The notes under the pieces were generated by a model that made no database searches, was not told the origin of the DNA, and worked only from the letters and a program-made list of their open reading frames with translations. This document shows positions 1-12,228 of a DNA stretch of 64,000 nucleotides, one piece after another (position 1 is the stretch's first letter; every line of letters begins with the position of its first letter). The DNA is from Corylus avellana (taxonomy: Eukaryota > Streptophyta > Magnoliopsida > Fagales > Betulaceae), in assembly GCF_901000735.1 (NCBI RefSeq), contig NC_081542.1:33781243-33845242 (forward strand). Direction: 5' to 3'. Made by a program: the position numbers and the translations under genes.

Positions 1-868
1 CAAGACAAGTTCCATAAAATTTGTAAGAATCCCTAACAAATGAAACAACCAAGTCAAGATATGCATATTTTTTATTTTTTATTTTTACAGGTTCTGCAAT
101 GTCTAACTCCCTTAAGTTTTCTAATTGACCCATGTAACAAGTGTTAGGTCAATGACTCCCAAGCTAGGTGGCTTTAGGGCACTAGATGTAAAACATCCCA
201 AAAGGCTTTTTAATTTAGGTCAAAAAGGCTACGAAACCAGACTAGCCATATCTTAAATCAACACTGAACTTCACAACTTTTGACATGAACACTCAATGCT
301 TAACGAGGCAAAAGGTCCGGTTACTCAATGAAAAACTCAACATGATTTTTCTTTTATTTTTCCCTTTATATATATATATATATATCTTGTAAGCCAATGG
401 TTATTCATCAATAGGTCATCCAACAAATCTCAAAGAGAACAAGCTTAAGCTCAAACATCATACCTCACAGAAAACATGCTAATGTGCTCATAAAAATTTA
501 TCTCAAAACAAGTGAAATCTCTTCTACCCAAAAATAAGTCAAGGGACTCAAACTCCTAATGACATAATGATGTGTTCAACCCTTTAAGCAATCCAATTAA
601 ATGCAAACCATAGTCACAGTTTAACTCAATCTTGACAAAAACATAGCACAATTTTATTTTATTTTTTTGTCAAATTTTTTAACACAAAAAGACAAATAAA
701 AATAAACAAATAAGAACAAAAATAAATAGACAAAGTGTTTTTCCATACCCCAAACTTGAATTGCACATTGCCCTCAATGTGTAGTATAGAAATACATTAT
801 CGGAAGTAAGGAAATCTAAGTGTGAACAAGGTTAGGGCGTCCCCCAAACTTAAACATCAAAACACATG

Positions 869-2140
869 TCAACAAAAACTAACAACAATATTTTTTTCAC
901 AAATCAAAAGATCAATTGATGTTAGAAACAAAAACAAATAAAAAGAAATGCAATATAATGAAAAGGGAAAGAAAGAATTTGTGGAGTGAAGTGCAGAAAA
1001 TAAACTGGAGGAGAAAACTTTACAGGGCTTCCCCTTATCATGCGGATGTCCAACCAATCCCTTCCACCCCTTCTTCTTCAAAACTTCATAGCCCTTTGGA
1101 AGGATATTTCGCCATCTTATATAGGATTTCTTGCTTTGAAGGATCTTCTTAGGAAAGTGGTTCCTAGATTTGTGTGTTTGTGTGCTTGTGTGCGCAAGTC
1201 CTTGAGTATCTTGACATAAGATGGCTCTTTGAGACATTCAAGCGTTGAAGCTTTGGATTCTTGATGTGTCTCAAGAGGGACAGTAATGCAGGCAGGAGCT
1301 TTAGTACTCACTTCCATATCACTGGGCAGATTAGGATCCGTTGGGGGCTCACTATTCTCAGGGTGCTCAACTTGCTCAGGGTGCTCAATTTGCTCCTCTT
1401 TCTCTTTCTCCTCTTTGTTATCCACAATTTCCTCTCTCTAGTGTGATGGTGACTTGGGCATGCTCATGATAAGAATTTTCGGAATCATCTTCATCAATCA
1501 TGTAGTGCCTTTCAACTATCAGCTGACTTTGAAGCTCTTCTTCCTCTATTCTGTTGAAGTCAGCAACTAAATAACCGATCTGTCCTTATATCTTGGTCAT
1601 GGCCTACTTAAGTTCTTGTATGTCTTGTATGGCTTGGGAGTTGGAATTCTTGAGCTCTTGTATAGCTTGATTATTGCTCATGTTAGTATTCTTCATATCA
1701 TGCTTTATCTCTTGTATGTTCTTATCCATTGATTACATGAATGCTTTTATCATGTCTTCCAGTGATGATTGTGGTGCAGGCTGTGGCATTTGAGTAATGG
1801 ATTGATCTGCAGGTGGTTGAGCTTGGTGATCGAATTGCGGATATTCTGAATAGTGCGATTCATCGAATTGGTGAGCATAATTTCCTGTTGCCTGAAATCA
1901 GATTAATTATTCCATCCCAGGGTGTAAAAATTGGAATTTGATTCAAACTCCGGGGTGGAGATATTAGTGTTCATTTGCTCATATGAAAAATCAGAAACTT
2001 GTCCCCAGTGTGGACAATTACTAGAACTATGATAAGGATTTGAGCAGTATGAACATGGCTCATGTGTGTAAAAATTTTAAGGGTAGTTAGTACGAGCTGG
2101 TGTCCTATAACTAGGAGATGCATTAAAATCATTAAAATGA
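869..2140 (-). pseudogene. Degenerate gag-like polyprotein remnant
   Basis: Minus-strand fragments match, in order, pieces of the intact gag-protease ORF at 59874-62672. Near 2062-1996 there is a CX2CX4HX4C zinc knuckle (C-S-Y-C ... H ... C). Near 1425-1117 there is a stretch with SYVKILKDLRTQ, corresponding to AYAKFLKDLCTQ in the intact copy. Near 1090-1020 there is a KKKGWK tail. Frames change between these pieces, and the protease domain and most of the capsid region are absent. The product would be a retrotransposon capsid protein. As it stands it is broken and not expected to be translated whole. Confidence 0.75.
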
Positions 2141-2528
2141 AAATTCATGCTTCCCCTTCACTTTTTAGCACATAAAGCATTAACCAAATTTTATATATAT
2201 ATATATATTTTAAAAAAACTAAAATTTAAAAACTCACAAAAATGACCAAAAATAAATTTTTGGCAAAGATCTACGGAACTGCTACAATTGCAGCCTTTGT
2301 TGTGATGTGCGCTCAATCGCACTTGAGTGAAGATGCGGCAGAACTATAAAACAAGCCAAAAAAACAAAACAAAACAAAAACAAGAAAAATCTTTCTTCTT
2401 TTTTTTTGTGATTATTATTACTAACATGAATAAAACAAAACAAATTGCAAAAAAATAAAATCCTAATTATAACTAGTAGAAGAATAAAACTAATATAGAA
2501 ATAAATTGATTTCAAAAATTAAACAATT

Positions 2529-2545
2529 CCCCGGCAACGGCGCCA
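2529..2545 (-). other. Primer-binding site, tRNA-Asp type
   Basis: The plus strand reads CCCCGGCAACGGCGCCA, which matches the 3' end of plant tRNA-Asp(GTC) with its CCA. The minus strand is therefore the complementary primer-binding site for minus-strand DNA synthesis. It sits 6 bp inside the LTR end at 2552. The same 17 bases occur at 30884-30900 and 62989-63005. Confidence 0.9.
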
Positions 2546-2551
2546 AAAACT

Positions 2552-3944
2552 TGTTGTGCAAATTTTAATACTTGCATGTGCACGAATCGTTTGCAATATA
2601 ATAGATTGTAAGTGCGAAGTCGAACCCACAGAGAATTGTATTTTTTAAAGAACAATTTAAATCTAAACTAATTAAATCCTAACCTAGTTCCAAAAGGGTT
2701 TTGAATTTTGGTATTAAAAGACAAACATAAACTAATTAAAATAAACTAAGAGATAAAATACTAAGGTTTGGGAATCCACACTCACCGAATCATAACAACA
2801 TACTTTCATGTTTATCAATATTAATCTGAAGTTCTCATAATTAAAATCTTAGATATGTTTTACTATGCTTCAAACAATTAATCAAAATCATCCCATGTAT
2901 CCATTCATTGCACAAATCACAAGAGAAATCCAATATAAATTAAATCATCAAATGTATCCGTAAATCACAAAAGATATCCAATCTTAATTGAAACACCAAA
3001 TGTATCCATAAAACAAATCACAAGGGATATCAAATTATTTAGGCAAATAAAATCAAGCAATCAATTATGTGAAATTATCTTAAATTATCAAGTGTATCCT
3101 TGAATCACAAAAGATATCCAAGAATCACTTCACACATTGAAAAAAAGTAAAACAATTGAAATATTAAACACAATAAAATCATATAAATAAAGACTTACAT
3201 GAAAGTATTGATGTTCTTCATCGGTGAGGTTTCATCCCCAATCTTAGTTGGGAATTTAGCTCCACATAAAAATAAAACTTAAATCTAAAGAAAACCTAAA
3301 CTAAAAATAGAAAAACTGTAGAATTTTGCTCTCTGAAATTCTATATCTTTCTTGAATGCAAAGAAGTCTATTTATAGGCTTAAGGAAGTCCTAGAAGTCC
3401 AAGTAAACTTAGATAATTCAGAGGTCTGTCTCCCAGTCAAAATAGAAGTTTGATATCGGAATAGGATTCGTCCAAATTTATGTCCTTTAATTGCAGGGCG
3501 ATTTTGGCATAGTAACCATCCAAATTAGGAAAATCCTATCTCACACTGAATTGTAGTATTTTGAGTTATCTTTCCAATTCCATTTGAATCACTTCAATTC
3601 AATATTTGAGCAGAAAGTTATGGTCAAAATACTGAGACATGTGCAGAATCTAAATTTGAATCAAATCTGAAATTTTATCCAATCTGATCTTTAATCCAAT
3701 CTGATCTTTAATCCGATTTAACATGTTCTTGGATTTGGTTAGACTTAACCACATCATCTAGGTCTTCTCAAAGTATGCTTTCTTCCAAACTTTGCATTTT
3801 TCCCTTTAAAGCTGTAATTTTTCTTTATTGACCTACAAAACATTAAAAACACAAAACTAACACAAAATATTAAATAACGACACAACTAAAGGATTAACTA
3901 ATGTAAATAAAGTGATCAAAGTATGCAATATTTGACACTTATCA
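2552..3944 (-). repeat. 5' LTR of the Athila-like element
   Basis: Read on the minus strand it starts TGATAAGTGTCAAATATTGC (3944 downward) and ends ..TTTGCACAACA at 2552, directly abutting the primer-binding site. The TG...CA termini and about 1393 bp length fit Athila-type LTRs. The same start recurs in the LTRs at 34013 and, in a variant, at 33840. No partner LTR is visible in the window. Confidence 0.85.
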
Positions 3945-4895
3945 AAATTTCTTGTATGTTTGTTTACTAACAAATGATTTGGATTCCCTCTTGAAGTTGG
4001 TGTTCCCACAACGTTAGATGTGATTACCCGACGTAGTGAGTTCTATTGACCGACGATAGGTCTCACTCTACAATACATCTAAATAATCAATACTTCACAT
4101 CTTCACAAACTTCTCAAGATTTAAAATCTAGGTCTAAATAGTCTCTAAGGAGTTTATTGTATATTCTCAATATGCAGTATCTTTATGAAAAGACAACTCT
4201 TTGGTATGTTCAGTACCTTAGGTCTCAGCACACTACACATCAATCTTGAAGTCACCGCTTCGCTTGATCAAGGTAGATCACAAAAATTCGATGTGTAACA
4301 GTCTTATTCAAAATGGAATGTCCAATTCCATTTGCTGACTGCGAACCTTATATTTTAAGGATACAAGGACTATGGACTATGACCTTGTGTGATAACCATG
4401 TTACTCACACTCATATCCATATTCAATGTAATCATAGGACCTTTTACATGCATAACAAATATAATAAACCTGATAATAAGCATGTAAAAGACATTTTATA
4501 TGCTATATGCTCAATTCATTTTAATTAGTGAATATAACATTTATATTCATAACAGACATTTGAATATCAACACACACACACACACATATATATAATCATT
4601 GAGATTCAAGGCATAATCCCAACACTAAGAGCTAGAATTGGACTTAGGCTCTTACTCGAATTAAGACTTTTAATAGGACTTCTTTACCCAGATTCTTTCA
4701 TAGAACCCCACCTGGATTATACCTCCTGCTATTTAATTAATAGCTCTATGAGCTTGTCATTGGCCTTGAGGCCCAAGATTCGATGGGCTTGTAAGGAAAA
4801 TTTATTCCCAACAATACTAATAGCTTAATTTGAGATTACACGAATCACATCATGATGTATCTAATGATAATACGTAGAGTTTAGGATTTAGGGTT
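3945..4895. other. Intergenic, probable old LTR debris
   Basis: No gene is visible. Near 4608-4625 and 4804-4814 the minus strand shows TGTTGGGATTATGCC- and TGTTGGGAATAAA-like starts, typical of plant Copia LTRs. I could not find matching far ends or target duplications. A short CA/TA microsatellite lies at 4569-4592. Confidence 0.35.
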
Positions 4896-5182
4896 TAGGG
4901 CTCACGAGCCCTAAAACGAACCGGGCTATTCGATTGTTATTCGGGTCTAGCTCACAAGCCCCAAACGAGTCGAGATAGTCGGTTGGATCGAGTCTTAAAT
5001 GGGTCGAGTTCACGAACCCTCGCCGAGTTTAGTCAGGTGAGCCGGGAATGTATCATTTGCTAATCGAGCGGATTTCTATAATAGCGAGCGGGTTAGAATA
5101 GTGTCGGGCTCGATTTCAAGCTAGCTTTAATTGGACGGGTATCGAATGGGTTCACAAGCGGGCCGGCTCGTTTACAGCCCTA
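4896..5182 (-). mobile_element. hAT-type MITE remnant ('cgagcc' family)
   Basis: The minus strand begins CTAGGGCTGTAAACGAGCCGG and the other end reads TTTAGGGCTCACGAGCC on the plus strand, giving short imperfect inverted termini. The interior repeats CGAGC/ACGAGCC-type words, as in a widespread non-autonomous plant hAT family. No clean 8-bp target duplication was found, so the edges are approximate. Confidence 0.5.
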
Positions 5183-6606
5183 GTTTGTATTACACTAGTT
5201 GTTTGTATTACACGCATGACTCTCGTTTGGATTACATTCTCTCCTTTTCTTTATATGTGATTCTAGTGAATATAAAATAATAGTAATAATAATAATTTTT
5301 TTAAAAAAAAAATAGAAGACCCATCACCCTTATACCGGAAGAGCTACAGCCCAAAAGCCTCCTAAATTCATGTTCTTGTGTTTTTTTTTTTTTTTTATGA
5401 CGTAATAAACATGAAGAGTTTTATTTAATGGAACAGCTGAGGATATATGGGTATCATGTCGGATGGGGACATCTCACACGTCGTCGTCTCCCAGCTTTAA
5501 CCACAGTCCAAATTCATTTTCTGCCAAGTAGGGGCCAACTATGAATTCACTGACCAATTGAGAGAAAGAGAAGAGAAGAGAGAGAGAAAGAGTAGCACAT
5601 GAAATGACGACATTAGCCTTCATTTTTTTGTACCCTAAAAGTTCAGGCTAGACTCCAAAAACTAAGAACGAAAGAGACTAGTCGGGGCTTTCATGGGCCC
5701 ATCAGAGCTGTCCTCTCTGGTTCAACCCTTTGGTCAAACTAGTAACCCCGGGCCCCCACCACCCTCATGTCCAAGCTGGCATAGTTGTTTTTTTTTTTTT
5801 TTTGAAAAAAAAAAGGATTGCTTACGTGGCATCCAGGCTTTAAATGTCCTTTCCCTCAAAAGGCGAATTTGACATCTGTATTTCTCTGAAAAGACAAAAC
5901 TGCCCCCTCCACACACACACACACCCCCCCTTTCCAGAAGACCCTCATTTTTGTATGGAAAAGGTCAGTAATTAAATATTATTGAGGGTAAATCAAATGA
6001 TTAGGGGTCCTCACTCCTCACTCCTGCTGTTTAGCCTTTTAATGAAGATTTCATCTCCTTGATCTTCTTCAAGCAAGTATATGCTGCTTCGCACACAAAT
6101 CCTGTACAGAGCTGTATCAACTTAACCTTCCACACTAATGATTAATGTTGGTCAATGGTTTGTGAAAGCAAGGTCATATTATTGTTCGCTAATTAATTCT
6201 AAAATTATGCACTTCCTGAAATATATACACATTTTGTGTATTTTGTAGGAAAATGGGTAAAATCTTATAAAATTTAGGACGATATTATCCTCATTTTTAA
6301 AATTAAGACACCTTTATCTCACTATTTTGCTTAAATCCCTCTATTTTAAAATGAAATGCAAAAGAGGATGAAATTTAAAAAAAAAAAAAAAAACAAAAAC
6401 AAAATTAGGGGGGTAAAAATTTAATTTCAAGAATATTTGTAGGATTATTCTAAAAATAAAGGGAAAAATATTATCTGGCCCTTAGGTTTTTATGTGATTT
6501 CAATAATATGGTCTTTAGGTTCGTATGTTTCAATTGACACGTTAGTGTCTATATTAGAACCTTATATTAATGTTATATCGTTAAGCGTTAAGTCATATAT
6601 AGAAAA
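5183..6606. other. Intergenic, no gene seen
   Basis: AT-rich sequence with poly(T) and poly(A) runs (5377-5396, 5788-5815, 6376-6393), a purine-rich stretch at 5563-5592 and a CA/C run near 5905-5930. Short ORFs here are low-complexity and show no recognisable protein. Confidence 0.6.
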
Positions 6607-7025
6607 AAGACCAAACTCCATAAACAAAAATCATATTATTCTTCATCATATTTTTTTGGATTTGTAGCATTAGAGAGAAAATTGTTAACTTTGACATTGA
6701 TATTGGGTGCTGACATGAACTGTGGCGTGACAAATAAGACACATGTGGTAAATCACTATTGAATCTTAATTCAATAATAATTTTAAAAGTCACTTCAATT
6801 TTAAGAAAAAGCAAAACAAAAGACCAAACTCTATAAACAAAAATCATCTTCTTCGTCAACATAATTTTTTTTTGGATTTATAGCATTAGAGAGAAAACTA
6901 TTAACTTTAACATTTATATTGGGTGCTAACATGAATCATGGCGTAACAAATGAGATACATGTGATAAATCGCTATTTAATCTTAATTCAATGATAATTTT
7001 AGAAGTCATATCAATTTTAAAAAAA
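6607..7025. repeat. Two-copy tandem duplication, period about 214 bp
   Basis: The phrase AGACCAAACTC.ATAAACAAA starts at 6607 and again at 6821. Both units continue through a shared 'ggatttrtagcattagagagaaaa' segment, a 'tattgggtgct.acatgaa' segment and a closing 'aagtca..tcaatttta'. The copies differ at roughly one base in eight by eye, so the duplication is old. Confidence 0.8.
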
Positions 7026-8434
7026 AATTAAAAAAAAAAAACCGTAAGTCTTACATTTAGCATTATTCATTCTCACCTCTTCCTACTTAGTCGGAATTCT
7101 AGCCTAGTCAAACTAAGTGTAAAGAAAATGTAAGTCCTTTAAAGGACATGCCTTTGTATTGCATTAAAATTGCCCTGCAAACACCTTACAGAGCCTTAGT
7201 CTGCTCTATATGGTTTCTAGATCTTAGACCCTTTTGTTGTGTTCTCTGTTCTTTGACAGAAGAAGGCAGGCCCTATAAAACTGAGGTATAGAAAAAGCCT
7301 TACACTAGGAAGGATACATAATTGAGTCATAAGTTTGACTCTCCTACTTAATTTTCAGTAAATTAACTCGTGGTGGAAATTTATCTGATGATTGTATTAT
7401 GTGTGTAGGATAGGGGGCTCTATAAACCTAGGGAAAGAATTAGGTGTTGAAATAATAGTGGACCAGTCATTAATAAATAAATAAATGACTTTAGAAGCAA
7501 GCTACAAAATTGTGCATGCTCAGGAATGATTCTACAGATTGGGCACTTGAGTAATTTGGTTAAAACAAAAAAAAAAAGTAAACAAAGAAAATAATGACAA
7601 CCCCAAATACTGCAAATCAGATCAGAAGGTCGGTTTACCCGAGTTTTAAATAACGTGAGACTTAGTATTTATGAGTGTTAAAAGTATTTTGAATAATGAC
7701 AGTTATTTTAGCCACTGAAAATATATAATTTTTTTTTCTATTTTAGCTATTATTTTTTTAATACAAATTTCAAGAATTTATCTATTTAATTCACTACTAT
7801 TTAGAAAAACTATTCTACTGGACAAAAAAAAAGAAGACAGTATTGGAGACAAAAAAAAAAGGACAGTCTTTTAGTGCGTATGCCAAATGCTCAATATAAA
7901 CTATTTATTTTATGTAGGCTATTCATGTTCTCAATATGAAATCGAAGTATTACGATTTCTCTCCTTAAATCCATGATGTCTCTTCCGGGTTAGGTTTTAA
8001 TACTATTTGTAATTATTAAAAAAAAAAAAAGACAAAAACGCTCTCAACCTTTGCACATTCTCTACCTTAAAATGATTAATTAATTTAAAACTTTCTTAAA
8101 AACATTTATAAAAGATCAATAATGTAGAACTCAACTCTCATAAATGTGGTTACAAACAACTGACTTTATGTAGGGCTCACATGTTTTCAAAATGTGACGT
8201 AGTGTTACACATCTTGTGTCAGCGATTATGTGCTACAGAAATTAAAACCAGACTACACAAAAGGCCTCGTGAAAATGGTGGAAGTGAGATGTTGTTGTTG
8301 TGCTATTTTGTTCGCATCAGGTGCAACTGAGTTCAATATCAAAGGAGGCAACTCTTTGGGAGTGGCTCACAAAAACTTCAACTCATGATGAAACTTGCAA
8401 ATTCAAACGGGTGTGATGATTGCAGGCTAGACCA
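7026..8434. other. Intergenic, no gene seen
   Basis: AT-rich and unremarkable. No ORF of coding quality, no terminal repeats and no structural RNA were recognised. Confidence 0.55.
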
Positions 8435-8505
8435 CATGTGTAGGGGTAGTGGTAGTCATGCTCTCACACACTCTACTGCATGCAACACATGATCTTTTTC
8501 TCTCC

Positions 8506-8509
<4 letters not shown>

Positions 8510-8542
<33 letters not shown>

Positions 8543-8650
8543 AAATTTTTCGGGGTTTGTTGATCTGTCAGTTTGAATGGATTTGCTTGGCCTTTTCTTA
8601 TAATGGTACGCTTGATGGCTCTCTCTCTCTCTCTCCCTCTCTCTCTCTTT
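8510..8650 (+). repeat. (TC)n microsatellites upstream of the trihelix gene
   Basis: A pure (TC)n run occupies about 8510-8541 and an interrupted CT run lies at 8621-8650. Another CT-rich tract (9188-9212) lies directly before the start codon. Pyrimidine-rich tracts like this are common in plant promoters and 5' UTRs. Here the function is inference. Confidence 0.8.
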
Positions 8651-9229
8651 CTGTGTGTCTCAGTTTTACTCACTCTGTGGGGAGCAGTGGTTTGAATAAG
8701 TAGATTTAGATTTGGGCTTTAAACTTTGAAGATTTCTGAGGGGAGTGGTGCAAATCGAACCTAAAGCTCCAAAAAGGTTGAAAATTTCAAGGAAAAGGAG
8801 AGTAGGAAAGATGGTGAAAACAGGCACCTGATGTTTGTGTGCTTCTCTCAATCTTGTTATCATTATCATGTGCTTGCTTGCTAACCCTTCACAACCCCAA
8901 CAAAACCATGGAAATCAAATAATATGACCTATATTTGTATTTAGACTCATCTTTTGCTGAGCCATATTTTTGGAACCCACTGATACATGTTTAGGTGTAC
9001 CCATTAATTGTCTTTTACCTAAATTAGCAACCTTATTGATCTTGACTAGTTTGAACTCCCACATCAAATCAAGCCTCCAAAAAGAAGAGCAAAAAACACA
9101 GATAACAAATTTTACCCCCACCATGCTGCCCCTCTTCCTCCATCTGTTTTAGATACATAGCTTATAGATAGATAGATAGCCACTACTTTTCTCTCTCTCT
9201 GTCTCTCTCTTGCATGCATCTTGGTGGTG

Positions 9230-10902
9230 ATGGCTGATCCTGGAGGAAATAGTATAATGAGGGACTACAGGAAAGGGAACTGGACACCCAATGAGACAAT
9301 GATTCTGATTGAGGCAAAGAAGATGGATGACGAGAGAAGAATGAAAAGAAGTGGGGACAGTGAAGGGAGGAACAAATCTGGAGAGCCAAGATGGAAATGG
9401 GTGGAAGATTATTGTTGGAGAAAAGAGTGTCTGAGGAGCCAAAACCAATGCAATGACAAGTGGGATAACCTTATGAGGGATTACAAGAAAGTGAGGGACT
9501 ACGAGAGGAAGATGGCTGAGGAGAAGGCAGGAGGGTCTTATTGGAAGATTGAGAGGAATGAGAGGAAAGAGAGGAATCTGCCCACCAATATGTCGCCTCA
9601 GATATATGATGCTTTGGTGGATGTGGTGGAGAGGAAGGGAGTAACTCATCAGAGGCTTGTTTCTGCAGCTTCTTCCAATCCCAACAGTGTTTTTGTTAGT
9701 AGCATTGGTCAGCCTTCATTACCTCCTCTTTTGCAGCATCACATCTCTGCTGCTCCAGCTCCGCCATTACCACTACCATCTCCACCACCACTGGCGGCGC
9801 AGCCTCTTCCAGCTGCTCTCACTTATTCTCAGCCAATGCCCACAGTAGGTGCTCTCCCTCTCCCTCTCTCTCTATGAATCATAAAGCTCCATTTCGTTTA
9901 TGCATTTTCAATTTCCAGCACCATTTTTTTGATAATATGGGTGTTAGGATAGTAGATTAAGCAATAAGCATCAGCAATATTGTAAATATTATTAAGCAAA
10001 AGCTTCACTTTCTTTTTTATTAAGCAGTTTTTGGCACTGCATTGTTCTTGGGTAAACTGATGACATTTTCACGAAAAAAAAAAAAAAATCCTCAATTTTG
10101 GTACATGAGAATTGTTCATGGGTTAGTTTTGAGAAAAAATCCTTCCCAAAACTTTCATTCCCGACCTCGGATGCCAAGAATGGTGACAAAGAGTTTCGCT
10201 AATTTAGGTATTCTACTGGACCTTCATGGTCAGAATGTAAAATTTCATGCTGAACCTCTGACGAATATTTCTTCACCACAGCCTTATTCTTCGTAAGTTT
10301 ATTTATTTATTTGTTCAGTTATTTGATTAAGAAAATGTGCATTTTACTCCAATGGGTACTTGAGCAACTGAGATGCTCCAAATGTCATGCCGGAAGCAAG
10401 CATTTATGATTAAGATTTGAAGAAAAAAAAAAGAAAAAAAGTGACATTTATTGATGGCTTTGGTGTCATAATTTTCAGTTAGTATTGATTGGTTTGATTT
10501 GGTTCCATATATGATTTGGAGATGCGTGATAGCTCAGATTTTGAAACGAGTGAGCATTCAGACTCACCGGCGAAGAGGAGGAGAAGAGGAAGCGGAAGCG
10601 GGGAAGAGGGAACCGGCGGTGGCGGCGGCGGCGGAAATACAAATGCAAGCATCTCGCATGAAGTGGGCAGCGCCATATCCAGAAGCGCTTCCATCATAGC
10701 AGAAGCCCTCCAGGCGAGCGAGGAGAGAGAAGAGAGGCGGCACAGAGAGCTTCTGAGTTTGCATGAGAGAAGGCTGAAGATAGAGGAGTCTAAGACGGAG
10801 ATAAGCAGGCAAGGCGTGAGTGGGCTTGTGGATGCCATCAATAAGCTTGCGGATTCCATCCATTCCTTGGCTTCCCACAGCAACCAACCCCCTCCAAAAT
10901 GA
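9230..10902 (+). CDS. Trihelix (GT/SH4-related, ASR3-like) transcription factor
   Basis: Two exons: 9230-9844 and 10522-10902, with a phase-0 intron of 677 bp (donor ACA|GTAGGT, acceptor TTGGAG|ATGCG). They give 331 aa. The start is the ATG at 9230, since the frame-mate upstream at 9221 is only TTG. Residues about 12-110 form the trihelix DNA-binding domain: GNWTPNETMILIEAKK (helix 1), a PRWKWVEDYCW segment, then SQNQCNDKWDNLMRDYKKVRDYE (helix 3), followed by SYWKIERNERKERNLP, typical of this subfamily. The middle is proline-rich. Exon 2 holds DSPAKRRRR, a candidate nuclear localisation signal, a glycine run, and a charged C-terminal helix (EEREERRHRELLSLHERRLKIEE) likely to dimerise. Arabidopsis relatives are nuclear repressors or regulators; the target genes here are unknown. 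The acceptor choice is the least certain part. Confidence 0.88.
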
Positions 10903-11842
10903 TATTACTAGTAAATAATTTTAAAAAAATATATGCATTAATTAATTTTTTAGCTTTAAGATAGGGAATTCCATTTGGTTGGTTGGTTGGTTGGTTGTAC
11001 ATAATTTAATGATTATTCCATTTCTGCTCTATTTGCATGTTGGATTATTCACTTTTCTTAATCACTCTAATTAATTATATCTCTGTCTACCTCTCTCTCT
11101 CTTGTAAAATTTAGATTTTAATTAATTAGACATAAATATATGAAACATTTCTCTTAAATTTTGGATCAAGGGCACGTAAATGTAGGTTAAAAAGTTTTAT
11201 TTGCTAATTTACTTTAAAATAATTAGATCGAGATATTTATATTTAGCAGTATATGACGAAATGCATAACACACATTAGTATATAAACATTAATTTTAATG
11301 TGTGTTGTAAAAATATTTGACCACTTGATTATGGATTTGGAATGATAGAGTAAAGTTCATTTCAATTGGGAATTATTAGCAAAAACATTAATAAACAACT
11401 TAAATTAACACAAAAACTCACAAACAATAAAAACAACTATAAGCTTTGTACCGTATTATAATCATAAAGTAAAAAGTAGTATCTAAAAGGTTTTACCCTC
11501 GTCTCGAGAGTTAAACATTTATTGGTTTCCCAAATTACCCTCATTTAGGAGGTGGCAAATACTGAAAAGCCTCTTAAAAACCATCGCCTCCCCTAGCAAT
11601 TACTACAAAGTGTCAAAGTGATGGCCGCAGAGACTGTGTGATGCTGTTGTTGGTGGGTGAGCTTTTGGGGGCTTGGAGGCTTTGCTCTAGTGGGTGAGGG
11701 AGGGAGATTACAAGGTTCACAATTGGTATACTCTTGGGGTTGCATGGAGTATGTTAAGTTTTATAAATTAGCTTCATTCGGTGTACAAAAATCTTATGTA
11801 TAATTCATTTTTATTACCAAGTGTTTTGGTATAAAAATGTAA
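10903..11842. other. 3' flank of the trihelix gene and intergenic
   Basis: AT-rich sequence following the stop codon, presumably including the 3' UTR. A (GGTT)n microsatellite lies at 10977-10997. No other gene was seen. Confidence 0.55.
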
Positions 11843-12219
11843 GGTGAAACTACTTTTTGTCCCCATAAACTATAATGTCTTTGCACTTTCTCCTTATAAA
11901 CTGCCAACTATACTACTTTGCCCTCATGAACTACCATTTTGTGTCCCAAACTCCCTTCTGTTAGTCAAAGCCGTTAACTCAGATGGTTAACCCGTCACTT
12001 TGCTTCACTTTACCCCTATGAACTACAACGCATTGTCACTTTGTTCCTATAAACTACAACGCATTGTCACTTTGACCGGCTGAGTTAACGATTTTGATTG
12101 ACGGAATGAGGTTTTGGGCACAAAATGGTAGTTCATGAGAGCAAAGTAGTACAGTTGGCAGTTCATGGGGAGGAAATGTCAAGACGTTATAGTTCATGGG
12201 GGCAAAATGTAGTTTTCCC
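11843..12219. mobile_element. Mutator-like foldback MITE
   Basis: The 377-bp element starts GGTGAAACTAC and ends GTAGTTTTCCC. The two halves are near-palindromic for roughly 170 bp each: 'cccataaactataatgtct' on the left pairs with 'gttatagttcatgggg' on the right. It is flanked by a perfect 9-bp direct repeat AAAATGTAA (11834-11842 and 12220-12228), the size expected for Mutator-like elements. It has no coding capacity. The core words (ccgttagtcaaa, ccgttaactc) resemble the larger foldback elements at 17878 and 41117. Confidence 0.88.
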
Positions 12220-12228
12220 AAAATGTAA

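Larger units (their letters stand above)
1..3944 (-). mobile_element. Athila-like Ty3/gypsy element, gag-only, 3' side cut by the window edge
   Basis: The element lies on the minus strand. Its 5' LTR (2552-3944) is followed, going down in coordinates, by a tRNA-Asp-type primer-binding site, a leader, a broken gag region (about 869-2140) and a 3' untranslated region. That region has the phrases about 'cccaaactt...cacattgccctcaatg' seen in the copies near 35.6 and 59.6 kb. No reverse transcriptase or integrase sequence lies between gag and the 3' UTR, so the element is non-autonomous rather than merely truncated. Its 3' LTR would lie upstream of position 1. Family assignment rests on the tRNA-Asp primer site, the TGATAAG-type LTR start and the gag resemblance to the 59.9-62.7 kb ORF. 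Confidence 0.85.

Noticed and set aside
2529..2545. Possible tRNA-Asp gene fragment
   Set aside because: Only the 17 bases of the tRNA 3' end including CCA are present, next to an LTR edge. This is the primer-binding site of a minus-strand element; a genomic tRNA gene would not encode CCA in plants.
4884..4901. Telomere-like TTTAGGG repeats
   Set aside because: Only about two units in the end of a MITE-like sequence; far too short for an interstitial telomeric array.
8449..8703. 84-codon ORF rich in serine and leucine
   Set aside because: Translation of CT microsatellites upstream of the trihelix gene.
10564..10887. Minus-strand ORFs across trihelix exon 2
   Set aside because: Shadow frames of the GC-rich exon; the plus-strand frame carries the conserved trihelix C-terminal helix.
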